From: Ornithinimicrobium sp. F0845
GTDB taxonomy: Bacteria; Actinomycetota; Actinomycetes; Actinomycetales; Dermatophilaceae
Assembly (NCBI RefSeq): GCF_023015765.1
Contig: NZ_JALKAL010000002.1
Coordinates: 62,001 to 126,000 of the forward strand
DNA length: 64,000 nucleotides
Direction of reading: 5' to 3'
The notes beneath the pieces are model-generated. The model was given only the letters and a program-made list of their open reading frames with translations, ran no database searches and was not told the origin of the DNA. A program made the translations under genes and the position numbers. Below are positions 17,632 to 27,636 of this stretch, piece by piece; position 1 is the stretch's first letter; every line of letters begins with the position of its first letter.

Positions 17632-18817
17632 GACCTTCCGCATCCAGACCCTCAACGCGATCTCGCCGCTGGGGCTGCAGCGCCTGGACCGCGAGCGGTT
17701 CGACATCGGCACCGAGTTCACCGACCCGCGCGCGATCCTGCTGCGCTCGGCCGACCTGCACTCCTACGAGGTTCCTCCGAGCCTCTACGCGGTGGCGCGC
17801 GCGGGCGCTGGCACGAACAACATCCCGGTCGACGCGCTGGCGGCCCGGGGCATCCCGGTCTTCAACACCCCCGGCGCCAACGCCAACGCCGTCAAGGAGC
17901 TGGTGATCGCCGGGCTCCTGCTGGCCGCCCGCAACCTCTATCACGCGGCCGACTACACCAAGGACCTCGTGGCTGAGCACCAGCTCTCCGGCAAGGAGCT
18001 GGACAAGCAGGTTGAGGCGGGCAAGAAGCAGTTTGCCGGCTTCGAGCTGCCCGGTCGCACCCTGGGTGTGATCGGGCTCGGCGCCATCGGCGTCCTGGTC
18101 GCCAACGCCGCGCAGGCCATGGGCATGAGGGTCCTGGGCTACGACCCGGCTATCACGATCGAGCGGGCCTGGCAGCTCTCGCCCTCGGTCGAGCAGGTCA
18201 CCAGCGTCGAGGAGCTGTTCGCCCGGTCCGACTTCATCACCCTCCACGTGCCGCTGATCGACGGCACCCGCGGCCTGGTCAACGCGGCGCGCATCGCCTC
18301 CATGCCGCAGGGTTCGGTCGTCCTGAACTTCGCGCGCGGCGGTGTCGTGGACGAGGACGCCGTGATCGCGGCGCTGGACTCGGGCCACCTGCACGCCTAC
18401 GTCAACGACTTCCCGACTGAGGCGGGTGCGGTGCACCCGAAGGTGATCACCCTGCCCCACCTGGGCGCCTCCACCTCCGAGGCCGAGGACAACTGCGCCG
18501 TCATGGCGGTCGACCAGCTCTCCGACTTCCTGCTCCACGGCAACATCCGCAACTCGGTCAACTTCCCCGAGGTCGTGATGGCACGCTCCCCCGGCACCAC
18601 CCGGCTCGGCATCTTCAACGAGAACAAGCCGAACATGATCGGACAGATCACCGGCGTCCTCGGCGACGCCGGCCTCAACGTCACCGAGTTCACCAACAAG
18701 GCCCGCGGCGACTACGCCTACACCCTGGTGGACGTCGAGGGCGACGTGGCTCCAGAGCTCAAGGAGCAGATCCTGGCGATCGACGGCATTGTCCGAGCTC
18801 GCAGGATCGAAGGCTGA
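17624..18817 (+). CDS. serA: D-3-phosphoglycerate dehydrogenase, short form with ACT domain
   Basis: First step of serine synthesis. The 397-residue protein has the 2-hydroxyacid dehydrogenase fold. RAGAGTNNIPVDAL is in the substrate domain, NAD-binding LGVIGLGAIGVLVA follows, and catalytic residues lie in NFARGGVVDE (Arg) and LPHLGAST (His). An ACT domain occupies the last 75 residues or so (NMIGQITGVLGDAGLNVTEFTN), the usual serine sensor. It lacks the extra intervening domain of the long actinobacterial SerA (over 520 aa). The ATG at 17624 overlaps the serC stop by 8 bp, so translation is coupled. Confidence 0.92.
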   Translation: MAETFRIQTLNAISPLGLQRLDRERFDIGTEFTDPRAILLRSADLHSYEVPPSLYAVARAGAGTNNIPVDALAARGIPVFNTPGANANAVKELVIAGLLLAARNLYHAADYTKDLVAEHQLSGKELDKQVEAGKKQFAGFELPGRTLGVIGLGAIGVLVANAAQAMGMRVLGYDPAITIERAWQLSPSVEQVTSVEELFARSDFITLHVPLIDGTRGLVNAARIASMPQGSVVLNFARGGVVDEDAVIAALDSGHLHAYVNDFPTEAGAVHPKVITLPHLGASTSEAEDNCAVMAVDQLSDFLLHGNIRNSVNFPEVVMARSPGTTRLGIFNENKPNMIGQITGVLGDAGLNVTEFTNKARGDYAYTLVDVEGDVAPELKEQILAIDGIVRARRIEG

Positions 18818-18894
18818 CAACCGGGCCCCGTCATGGCCCGGAGCGCCAATGGACGAGGACATTGAGCTCACCCCGTGGGTGACTGTCGGCGCGA

Positions 18895-18998
18895 TAGCCT
18901 TGCCCCCATGACATTCCCCAGCGGCGAGGGTTGAGTCCCGCCTGAGCACAGCAGCATCCCGAGGCGCCACCGTGCCTTCGAGCGTCGGGTGCTGTTGT
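18895..18998 (+). promoter_or_regulatory. Attenuator-like leader of the MFS gene
   Basis: -10 TAGCCT (18895-18900) lies 7 nt before an ATG that opens an 8-codon ORF. After its stop, ACAGCAGCATCCCGA (18948-18962) pairs with TCGGGTGCTGTTGT (18985-18998): 14 pairs, one of them G-T, with one bulged T. The 3' arm contains the GTG start of the MFS gene (18989-18991) and the arm closes just after the weak GAG (18980-18982). Such a fold would hide the start codon until opened. A second small fold (GGC/GCC plus GGG/CCC, 18923-18942) covers the end of the short ORF and may compete. Confidence 0.6.
18908..18934 (+). CDS. Leader peptide MTFPSGEG upstream of MFS exporter
   Basis: ATG-ACA-TTC-CCC-AGC-GGC-GAG-GGT-TGA, eight codons. 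The ATG is 7 nt after the -10 TAGCCT, the leaderless arrangement seen at several real genes in this window, which argues that it is translated. It ends 13 nt before the hairpin that covers the downstream start codon. By analogy with ermC, cat-86 and cmlA leaders, a ribosome stalled on it could expose the transporter start. Peptide existence is not proven by sequence alone. Confidence 0.5.
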   Translation: MTFPSGEG

Positions 18999-20158
18999 AT
19001 CGCGCGTCGCGCGAGGCGATCCCGCTCTTCGCGCTCTACGCGCTGCTGTTCGCCGACCACGGCCTGACCACCTCCCAGATCGGCACGCTCCTGGCGGCCT
19101 GGTCGGTCAGCGCCTTCCTCCTGGAGGTTCCCTCCGGGGCGTGGGCGGACCTCATCGACCGGCGGCTGCTGCTGATCGCCTCCGGGCTGGTGTATGTCGT
19201 GGCGTTCGCCACGTGGTTGCTGTGGCCGTCGTACTGGGGATTTCTCGCCGGCTTTGTCCTGTGGTCACTCTCCGAGGCACTGCGGTCCGGGACCTACGAG
19301 GCCTACCTGTTCGACGAGCTGACGGCTGCCGGGCGGGCGGACCGGTACGGCCCGGTGAAGGCCCGTGCCGAGAGCCTCACGGTGATCGTGATGGCTGCAG
19401 CCATCGGGGTGGCCGGACCGCTGCACTCCCTGGGCGGCTACCCCCTGGTGGGCTGGGTGTCCGTCGGCGTCGCGCTGCTGCACACCCTCCTGGCGGTCGC
19501 CCTGCCGCGGGTCACACCGGTCGCCGACATCGAGGAGACGCCGGACCCCGAACCGGCCTCGATCGGTGCCTGGGCCACCACTGTCCGGGCCGGCGTGCGT
19601 GAGGCGGCCCGCAGCGGGGCCATCCGCAAGGTGCTGATGGCTTACGGCACCGTCGTCGCGCTCGTCGGGCTCGACGAGTTCTTCTCGCTGATCCTGGTCG
19701 AGGGTGGGACGTCCGTGGGCCTGATCGCCTGGATCCTGGCCGGCGTCACGCTGCTCGAGGCCGCGGCGACCTGGGCCGGCGCCGCTGTGGCACGGCTGGC
19801 CGGCATCCCCCACGCAGCGATCGTGGCCGGCGGGGGGCTGCTCCTGGCGGTCGGCGCATGGCTCACCGGGCCATGGTCCTACCTCGCGATCGCCGTGGGC
19901 TACGCCCTGGCCACGGCGTCCTACGTCAGCGGCGACATCCGGCTGCAGCACACCATCGCCGGCACCGCACGAGCCACCATCACCTCGGTCGCCGGGGTGG
20001 TCGCCGAGGTCGGCTTCCTGGTCACCCTCGGCCTCATCAGCCTGGCCACACTGCGCTTCGACCTGGCTCCGGTGGCGGCCGCCGTCGCGCTCATCCTCAC
20101 CGTCCCTGCCACGGTGGCGGCCCACCGGGCACCTGCCGCCCGCAGCGTCCCTCGATGA
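18989..20158 (+). CDS. Major facilitator superfamily transporter
   Basis: A 389-residue integral membrane protein with about 12 hydrophobic spans. The MFS loop 2-3 motif appears as EVPSGAWADLIDRRLLL near residue 55, and the arrangement LLYRASREAIPLFALYALLFAD at the N-terminus is typical of actinobacterial drug or metabolite exporters. GTG at 18989 is the first start after an in-frame stop at 18932. The ribosome-binding site is weak (GAG at 18980-18982), in keeping with translational control by the upstream hairpin. Substrate unknown; an antibiotic exporter would fit the leader structure. Separated by 171 bp from serA, with its own promoter. Confidence 0.85.
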   Translation: MLLYRASREAIPLFALYALLFADHGLTTSQIGTLLAAWSVSAFLLEVPSGAWADLIDRRLLLIASGLVYVVAFATWLLWPSYWGFLAGFVLWSLSEALRSGTYEAYLFDELTAAGRADRYGPVKARAESLTVIVMAAAIGVAGPLHSLGGYPLVGWVSVGVALLHTLLAVALPRVTPVADIEETPDPEPASIGAWATTVRAGVREAARSGAIRKVLMAYGTVVALVGLDEFFSLILVEGGTSVGLIAWILAGVTLLEAAATWAGAAVARLAGIPHAAIVAGGGLLLAVGAWLTGPWSYLAIAVGYALATASYVSGDIRLQHTIAGTARATITSVAGVVAEVGFLVTLGLISLATLRFDLAPVAAAVALILTVPATVAAHRAPAARSVPR

Positions 20159-20203
20159 GCGGCACCGGCTGGTCATCCAGACGCGGGAGAGTCCGCTGAC
20201 CGG

Positions 20204-22195
<1,992 letters not shown>

Positions 22196-22207
22196 GACCC
22201 CAGAGTA
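22196..22207 (-). promoter_or_regulatory. Leaderless promoter of the radical SAM gene
   Basis: TACTCT on the minus strand (22202-22207) is 6 nt before the ATG at 22195 and is part of the frequent octamer CGGCATAC. Confidence 0.5.
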
Positions 22208-22238
22208 TGCCGGGTGGCCCGGTCAACCGGTCGGCTCG

Positions 22239-22883
22239 TCAGGGCGTGGGTCGCCAGCCGGCCGCGGCGGCCGACTGCTGCGCGGCCCGGAACCGGTGCC
22301 CGCCCGTGGCGTGGTCGTGCAGCTGCATCGCCGCGGCCGCCACCTCCTGGAAGGACGGGATGTCCGACGGGCGGGCGTAGGTCAGGTCGTTGGTGGCCCA
22401 GCTGAACATCCGGTCCATCAGCGGCGCCTTGCCCTGCGGGAGCCTGGCGCTCGCCTCCGGGCGCAGGTCGAAGCGCAGGATCTCCGAGCGACCCAGGCCG
22501 GCCCCGCGGGTGAGCACGCTGAGGTCCTGCACGTCCGTCCACGGCACCCACAGGTGCTGGCCCTTGTGCAGCACGCGGAACTGCTGCCGCTGCAGCACCA
22601 GCGCAGGCTCGGCCTGCAGGTAGGTGCCGCGCTGCCACACGATGCTGAGCCCACCGAGGACGACGACCAGCACCGCGCCGATCGCCGCACCGATGCGGTA
22701 GCCCGGGTCCTCGGCCGCCACCGCGACCACGAGGCAGACGACGGCCACCAGACCGAGCGCCACCCCCGTGAACAGGAACCGGCGCTGATAGCGGGCGGTG
22801 TCCGGCCGGGTGACGATCTCGTCGGGCAGGGCGAGGGCAGGGTGCGGCGCAGCAGGCGGTGAAGGATTCCCCATGCCGCCCAT
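22239..22883 (-). CDS. Two-span membrane protein with PH-like cytoplasmic domain
   Basis: A 214-residue protein. Residues about 35-56 and 65-82 are hydrophobic (FLFTGVALGLVAVVCLVVAV; IGAAIGAVLVVVLGGLSIVW). The remaining half is soluble, with a beta-rich start (LVLQRQQFRVLHKGQHLWVPWTDVQDLSV) resembling bacterial PH-domain membrane proteins. No catalytic motif. Starts at 22883 or 22874 are both possible; neither has a clear ribosome-binding site. Only 40 bp separate it from the divergent Pr6Pr-like gene. Function unknown. Confidence 0.7.
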   Translation of the reverse strand: MGGMGNPSPPAAPHPALALPDEIVTRPDTARYQRRFLFTGVALGLVAVVCLVVAVAAEDPGYRIGAAIGAVLVVVLGGLSIVWQRGTYLQAEPALVLQRQQFRVLHKGQHLWVPWTDVQDLSVLTRGAGLGRSEILRFDLRPEASARLPQGKAPLMDRMFSWATNDLTYARPSDIPSFQEVAAAAMQLHDHATGGHRFRAAQQSAAAAGWRPTP

Positions 22884-22911
22884 TATCCACGGTTTCGGCC
22901 CCGGCAGGTCC

Positions 22912-22923
22912 TACGCTGCGTCC
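22912..22923 (+). promoter_or_regulatory. Leaderless promoter of the Pr6Pr-like gene
   Basis: TACGCT (22912-22917) ends 6 nt before the ATG at 22924. Confidence 0.5.
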
Positions 22924-23580
22924 ATGACCCTCGCCCGGGCGTGGCACCTGCTGACCCTGCTCACCGTGTCCGCTGCCCTCATCCTGCAGACCGTCCTGGT
23001 GATCAACGGGTCAGCGGTCCTCGACGAGACGGCCGTGGCTCCCCTCGGCACCCGCCTGTTCCAGATGTTCTGCTACTTCACCATCCAGTCCAACCTGCTG
23101 GTCCTGGTGATGGCGGCAGGACTGGTGGCCGATCCGCACCGCGACGGGCCGGTATGGCGGGTGGTCCAGACCGATGCCGTGCTCGGCATCACCCTCACCG
23201 GTGTGGTCCACTTCGTGCTGCTCCGGCCGCTGCTGGAGCTCACCGGGTGGTCGGCCGTCGCCGACACCCTGCTGCACCTCGTCGTGCCGGCGCTGGTCGT
23301 CCTCGGGTGGGTGCTGTTCGGGCCCCGCCGGCGGGTCGACGGGCGCACGGCCCGGTGGTCGCTGGCCTGGCCGATCGCCTGGCTGGTGGTCACGCTCGCG
23401 CTGGGCGAGCTCCGGGACTGGTATCCGTATCCCTTCCTGGACGTGGCCGAGCACGGCTACGCCCAGGTGCTGCTGACCAGCCTCGGCGTGACCGTGCTCT
23501 TCCTGGTGCTGGTCACCGCCCTGCGGCTGGCCGAACGGACCCTGCCCACCGCGCCCAGATCGAGGGAGCGGTCGGCCTAG
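22924..23580 (+). CDS. Pr6Pr family integral membrane protein
   Basis: A 218-residue protein with six hydrophobic segments. The family-typical block MFCYFTIQSNLLVLVMAAGL is at residues 41-60, with GVVHFVLLRPLL and LHLVVPALVVLGWVLFGPR after it, and a C-terminal YPYPFLDVAEHGYAQV loop. Members are also named FAR-17a/AIG1-like; function is not established in bacteria. The start at 22924 is preferred because the reading frame upstream to 22798 lacks membrane character and overlaps the divergent gene. Confidence 0.8.
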   Translation: MTLARAWHLLTLLTVSAALILQTVLVINGSAVLDETAVAPLGTRLFQMFCYFTIQSNLLVLVMAAGLVADPHRDGPVWRVVQTDAVLGITLTGVVHFVLLRPLLELTGWSAVADTLLHLVVPALVVLGWVLFGPRRRVDGRTARWSLAWPIAWLVVTLALGELRDWYPYPFLDVAEHGYAQVLLTSLGVTVLFLVLVTALRLAERTLPTAPRSRERSA

Positions 23581-23601
23581 AGCGCGTCGGGGCAGACCGG
23601 G

Positions 23602-25446
23602 TCAGTCGGTGTAGAGCGCGTCCAGCTGGTCGGAGTACTTCTTGGTGACGACCCGCCGCTTGAGCTTCATGCTGGGCGTGAGGTCTCCCTCCTCGATGGT
23701 CAGGTCGTGGTCGAGGATCACGAACTGCTTGACCTGCTCCCACCGGTTGAGCTGCACATTGAGCTCGTCGATGTAGCCCTGGACCATCTCCCGGCAGGCC
23801 GGGGAGCTGACGATCTCGGCATACTCCTTGCCGCCCAGGCCGTTCTGCTCGGCCCAGCCCGCGATGGCGTCGGGGTCGAGGGTGACCAGGGCGGAGACGA
23901 ACTTGCGCCCGTCTCCCTCGATGACCAGCTGGCTGGCGTAGGGACAGATGCCCTTGAACATCGACTCGATCGCCGAGGGGGCGACATACTTGCCACCTGA
24001 GGTCTTGAAGAGGTCCTTCTTGCGGTCGGTGATGCTCAGGAAGCCGCGGTCGTCGATCTCGCCGATGTCTCCGGTGTGGAACCACCCGTCGGCCCCGAGG
24101 GCCTCCGCGGTGGCCTCCTCGTTCTGGTGGTAGCCGCTGGTCACACCCGGTCCGCGCACGAGGATCTCGCCGTCCTCGGCGATCCTGGCCTCGGTGCCGG
24201 GCAGCGCCCAGCCGACGCTGCCGAACTTGTAGCCGCCCGCGTGCGGGCGGTTGACGAAGGACGCCGCACTGGTCTCGGTCAGGCCGTAGCCCTCGATGAT
24301 CCGCAGCCCGACCGCGTCGAACCACTCGGCGACGTCGCGGTTGAGCGCTGCGGAGCCGGAGATGAAGAAGCGCACCCGCCCCCCGAAGCGGGCCTGCACC
24401 TTCTTGAGCACCAGCTTGTCCGCCAGTCCGTGCTGCACCGCCAGGAGACCGGTGGGCTCCTTGCCCTGCTGGCGCAGCTCGCTGACCTTGCGGCCGACCC
24501 CGGTGGCCCAGTGGAAGAGCTTCTCCTTGATGCCGCCCTCCTCGGCCATCATCATGGTGATCCGGCCGTAGGCCTTCTCGAAGATGCGCGGCGCTGCTCC
24601 CATGAAGGTCGGCTGGACGATGGCGACGTTCTCGACGATCTTGTCGACGCGGCCGTCGACGGCCGTGGGGAAGCCGATCTGCAGGGGCAGCACCAGCAGC
24701 ACCTTGCCGAAGACGTGTGCCAGCGGGAGCCAGAGGTACTGCAGGTCTGCCCCGGACAGGATGTTGACCGAGTCCACCGCCGCGGCCTCGTAGGTCCAGG
24801 CCGAGTGCGGCAGCCGGACCCCCTTGGGCCGGCCGGTGGTGCCGGAGGTGTAGATGATCGTGGCGAGGTGCTCGGGGGTGAGCTGGTCGATGCGCTCATC
24901 GACCACGCCGGGCTCGTTGGCCAGTCGCGCCTGGCCGCGCTCCTCCAGGTCGGACAGCGTGATCACCCAGTCGCCGTCGCCCTCCCCGTCGATCACCACG
25001 ACGTGGCTGACCTCGGGGATCTCCGAACGGTGCGCCGCGAGCTTGGCGACCTGGGAGGCATCCTCGGCGATGACGACCTTGCTGCCCGAGTCGGCGACGA
25101 TGTAGGCGACGTCACCGGAGAGCGTCGTCGGGTAGATCGTCGTCGTCGCGGCGCCCGCCGACATCACGGCGAGGTCGGACAGGACCCACTCCAGCCGCGT
25201 GGACGCACACAGCGCGACCCGCTCCTCGGGCCCCACCCCGAGGTCGACCAGACCGGCCGCCAGGGCGTTGGCGCGGGCGGCCGTCTCTGCCCAGGTGAGC
25301 GACTCCCAGGACTCGCCGACCGGGTAGCGGAAGGCCTCATCGGTCGGGGACGTGGCCACCCGTTCGCGGAACATGTGGCCGACACTCGTGGCCGGGTTGT
25401 CGATGGTGGCCTGGTCGAATTGTTCTTCACGGGCAGACAGCGCCAT
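23602..25446 (-). CDS. Long-chain fatty acid-CoA ligase (AMP-forming)
   Basis: A 614-residue adenylate-forming enzyme that activates fatty acids as acyl-CoA. Motifs in order: P-loop-like YTSGTTGRPKGV (near residue 200), GYGLTETSAASF, DGWFHTGDIGEID, and DRKKDLFKTSGGKYVAP with the C-terminal domain lysine region (MKLKRRVVTKKY). Length and the FKGICPYASQLVIEGDGRK segment match the FadD15-like long-chain ligases of actinobacteria. It is 89 bp downstream of the rodA-like gene on the same strand, but no functional link is evident. Confidence 0.95.
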   Translation of the reverse strand: MALSAREEQFDQATIDNPATSVGHMFRERVATSPTDEAFRYPVGESWESLTWAETAARANALAAGLVDLGVGPEERVALCASTRLEWVLSDLAVMSAGAATTTIYPTTLSGDVAYIVADSGSKVVIAEDASQVAKLAAHRSEIPEVSHVVVIDGEGDGDWVITLSDLEERGQARLANEPGVVDERIDQLTPEHLATIIYTSGTTGRPKGVRLPHSAWTYEAAAVDSVNILSGADLQYLWLPLAHVFGKVLLVLPLQIGFPTAVDGRVDKIVENVAIVQPTFMGAAPRIFEKAYGRITMMMAEEGGIKEKLFHWATGVGRKVSELRQQGKEPTGLLAVQHGLADKLVLKKVQARFGGRVRFFISGSAALNRDVAEWFDAVGLRIIEGYGLTETSAASFVNRPHAGGYKFGSVGWALPGTEARIAEDGEILVRGPGVTSGYHQNEEATAEALGADGWFHTGDIGEIDDRGFLSITDRKKDLFKTSGGKYVAPSAIESMFKGICPYASQLVIEGDGRKFVSALVTLDPDAIAGWAEQNGLGGKEYAEIVSSPACREMVQGYIDELNVQLNRWEQVKQFVILDHDLTIEEGDLTPSMKLKRRVVTKKYSDQLDALYTD

Positions 25447-25535
25447 TACTCGTCCTTCGTTGGGCGGGTGTTGGGCCTGATCTTCTCAGGTCGGGGGGCG
25501 CTTTGGTAGTGCGACCCCGCAGATTCCCCAGAATG

Positions 25536-26660
25536 TTACCTGCCGGTACTCCAGGATGTTCCGGGCGTGGGTGCGCGGTCCGGCCGTTGGCAGGCCGCGA
25601 CGAGTCCGATGGCCAGCCAGCAGGCAAACATCGAGGACCCGCCGTAGGACACGAAGGGCAGCGGCAGACCGGTCACCGGCATCAGACCGAGGTTCATGCC
25701 GACGTTCTCGAAGGTCTGGAAGAGCAGCCACCCGGCGACCCCCACCGCGACGAGCCGCGCGAACGGGTCGTCCGTGCGGACCGCCACCCAGAGCGCGCGG
25801 ACGACCAGGAAGACCAGCAGTCCCACGATGCCCAGGGCACCGATGAGCCCGAGCTCCTCCCCCGCGATCGAGAAGACGAAGTCGGTGTGCTGGAAGGGGA
25901 TGAACCCGCCCTGCGTCTGCGGCCCCTGCCCGAGCCCGGCACCGTCCCACCCCCCGGAGCCGATGGCCAGTCGGGCCTGCCGGGTCTGGTAGCCGATGCC
26001 CTGCGGGTCCCGGGACGGATCGACGAACGCGAGCAACCGGTCGAGCTGGTAGTCGTCCAGGAGCGGCACCCGGATGGCGGCGACGATCGCTGCGGCCGCG
26101 GCGACCACGGCCGCGACGGTCCACCGCACGGCGGCACCGGAGGCGGCGACCACACCCACCGTCATCGCCCCGAGCACCAGTGCGGTCCCCAGATCCGGCT
26201 GGAGCAGGATCAACCCGATCGGTATGCCGGCCAGCACCCAGGCGGTGAGCACCTCTCGCCAGGTGGGTGGACGGGTGGTCTCACGCCCCTCAGCGAGGAT
26301 CATCGCCAGACCGATGCACAGGGCGATCTTGGACAGCTCGGCCGGCTGCAGGGAGAACCCTCCGGGCAGGTGGATCCACGACCGGGATCCGTTGACGGTG
26401 ACCCCGAGCGGGCTGAGCACCAGCAGCAGACCCACCAGTCCGGCCAGGTAGACCCAGGGGGCGGCCGCCCGGACCCACCGCACGTCCAGTCGCAGCAGGA
26501 GCACCGCCATCGTCACGCCGATCCCGGTGTTGATGAGGTGGCGCACGGCCAGGGCCGGCCCCACCTGGTCGTGGGTGCCCGACCAGATGAGCAGCGCGCC
26601 GATCAGGCTCAGCCCGAGCGCCGCGACATACAGCCCCCAGTCGATGCGCAGCCAGGCCAC
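25536..26660 (-). CDS. rodA: FtsW/RodA/SpoVE family peptidoglycan polymerase
   Basis: A 374-residue SEDS protein with about ten membrane spans. Diagnostic blocks are GSRSWIHLPGGFSLQPAELSK, LILLQPDLGTALV, the long loop ending in IGSGGWDGAGLGQGPQTQGGFIPFQHTDFVFSIAGEELG, and VTGLPLPFVSYGGSSM. It polymerises lipid II glycan strands, usually with a class B PBP, but no pbp gene is near. The GTG at 26660 lies 3 nt after the ribF stop, so it is translated with ribF. This location, away from mreBCD/pbpA, is unusual, so it may be an additional SEDS paralogue. Confidence 0.88.
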   Translation of the reverse strand: MAWLRIDWGLYVAALGLSLIGALLIWSGTHDQVGPALAVRHLINTGIGVTMAVLLLRLDVRWVRAAAPWVYLAGLVGLLLVLSPLGVTVNGSRSWIHLPGGFSLQPAELSKIALCIGLAMILAEGRETTRPPTWREVLTAWVLAGIPIGLILLQPDLGTALVLGAMTVGVVAASGAAVRWTVAAVVAAAAAIVAAIRVPLLDDYQLDRLLAFVDPSRDPQGIGYQTRQARLAIGSGGWDGAGLGQGPQTQGGFIPFQHTDFVFSIAGEELGLIGALGIVGLLVFLVVRALWVAVRTDDPFARLVAVGVAGWLLFQTFENVGMNLGLMPVTGLPLPFVSYGGSSMFACWLAIGLVAACQRPDRAPTPGTSWSTGR

Positions 26661-26663
26661 CGG

Positions 26664-27626
26664 TCAGCCGAACAGGAGGGACCGGCTGACGTCGACGTCC
26701 TGACCGATCTGGGTGAGCATCTCCTCGATGGAGTCGAAGCGGACGTTGCCGCGCAGGTGCTGCACGAAGTCGACGCCGACCTGCTCGTGGTAGAGGTCGA
26801 GGTCCAGGCGGTCGAGCACGTGCGCCTCGACGACCCGGACCGGGACGTCGTCGAAGGTCGGGTTGGTCCCCACCGAGATCGCGGCGGGCAACCTGCGCTC
26901 CGGGTCCCCGTCCGGCAGATCCAGTCGCTCCAGCCAGCCGGCATAGACGCCGTCCGCGGGCACGAGGCCGGTCATGTCCGGCCCCAGGTTGGCGGTCGGG
27001 AAGCCGAGCTCGCGGCCGCGGTGGTGCCCGTGCACGACTTCGCCGCTGACCCGGTGGGGCCGTCCCAGGATGTCTGCCGCCTCCGCGACCCTCCCCTCCG
27101 CCAGGAGGAGACGCAGGTGGGTCGAGGACCACGTGCGGGCGCCCGCGGCCGTCTCCCCCACGGGAGCGAGCTCGACCACCGCGAAACCGTGACGCTGGCC
27201 CAGCTCGCGCATGGTGTCGATGTTGCCGGAGTTGTTGACGCCGAAGCGCGAGTCCGAGCCGAGCACGACCCCGCAGGCACCCAGCGACTCGACGAACACC
27301 TCCCGCACGAACTCCTCCGGCGTCATCGCCGCCAGCTCGCGGGTGAACTCCAGGACCAGGACCCCGTCCAGCCCGGTGCCGGCCATCAGCTCGATCCGGT
27401 GCCCCAGGCCGGCCAGCTGCACCGGGGCGCGCTCCGGGTGCAGCACCGCCAGCGGCGGGGGGTCGAAGGTGACGGCGATCGCCGACGCCCGGCGGTCCCG
27501 TGCTGTGCGGACCACGGCGTCCAGCAGGGCGCGGTGCCCGCGGTGCACCCCGTCGAAGTTGCCGAGGGTCACCACGCTGGGACCGAATCCGGACGGGATC
27601 TCCTCCAGGGCGTTCCAGCGCAGCAC
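26664..27626 (-). CDS. ribF: Bifunctional riboflavin kinase / FAD synthetase
   Basis: Makes FMN and FAD. The N-terminal adenylyltransferase domain has TLGNFDGVHRGHRALL (residues about 17-32), VTFDPPP and LGSDSRFG. The C-terminal flavokinase domain has GEVVHGHHRGRELGFPTANLG and the GTNPTFDD strand, ending VRFDSIEEMLTQIGQDV. The GTG at 27626 (MLRWNALEEIPSG) fits the family N-terminus. A GTG at 27635, next to the truB stop, is an alternative. It is between truB and rodA in one run of minus-strand genes. Confidence 0.96.
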   Translation of the reverse strand: MLRWNALEEIPSGFGPSVVTLGNFDGVHRGHRALLDAVVRTARDRRASAIAVTFDPPPLAVLHPERAPVQLAGLGHRIELMAGTGLDGVLVLEFTRELAAMTPEEFVREVFVESLGACGVVLGSDSRFGVNNSGNIDTMRELGQRHGFAVVELAPVGETAAGARTWSSTHLRLLLAEGRVAEAADILGRPHRVSGEVVHGHHRGRELGFPTANLGPDMTGLVPADGVYAGWLERLDLPDGDPERRLPAAISVGTNPTFDDVPVRVVEAHVLDRLDLDLYHEQVGVDFVQHLRGNVRFDSIEEMLTQIGQDVDVSRSLLFG

Positions 27627-27636
27627 GGGGACCACT

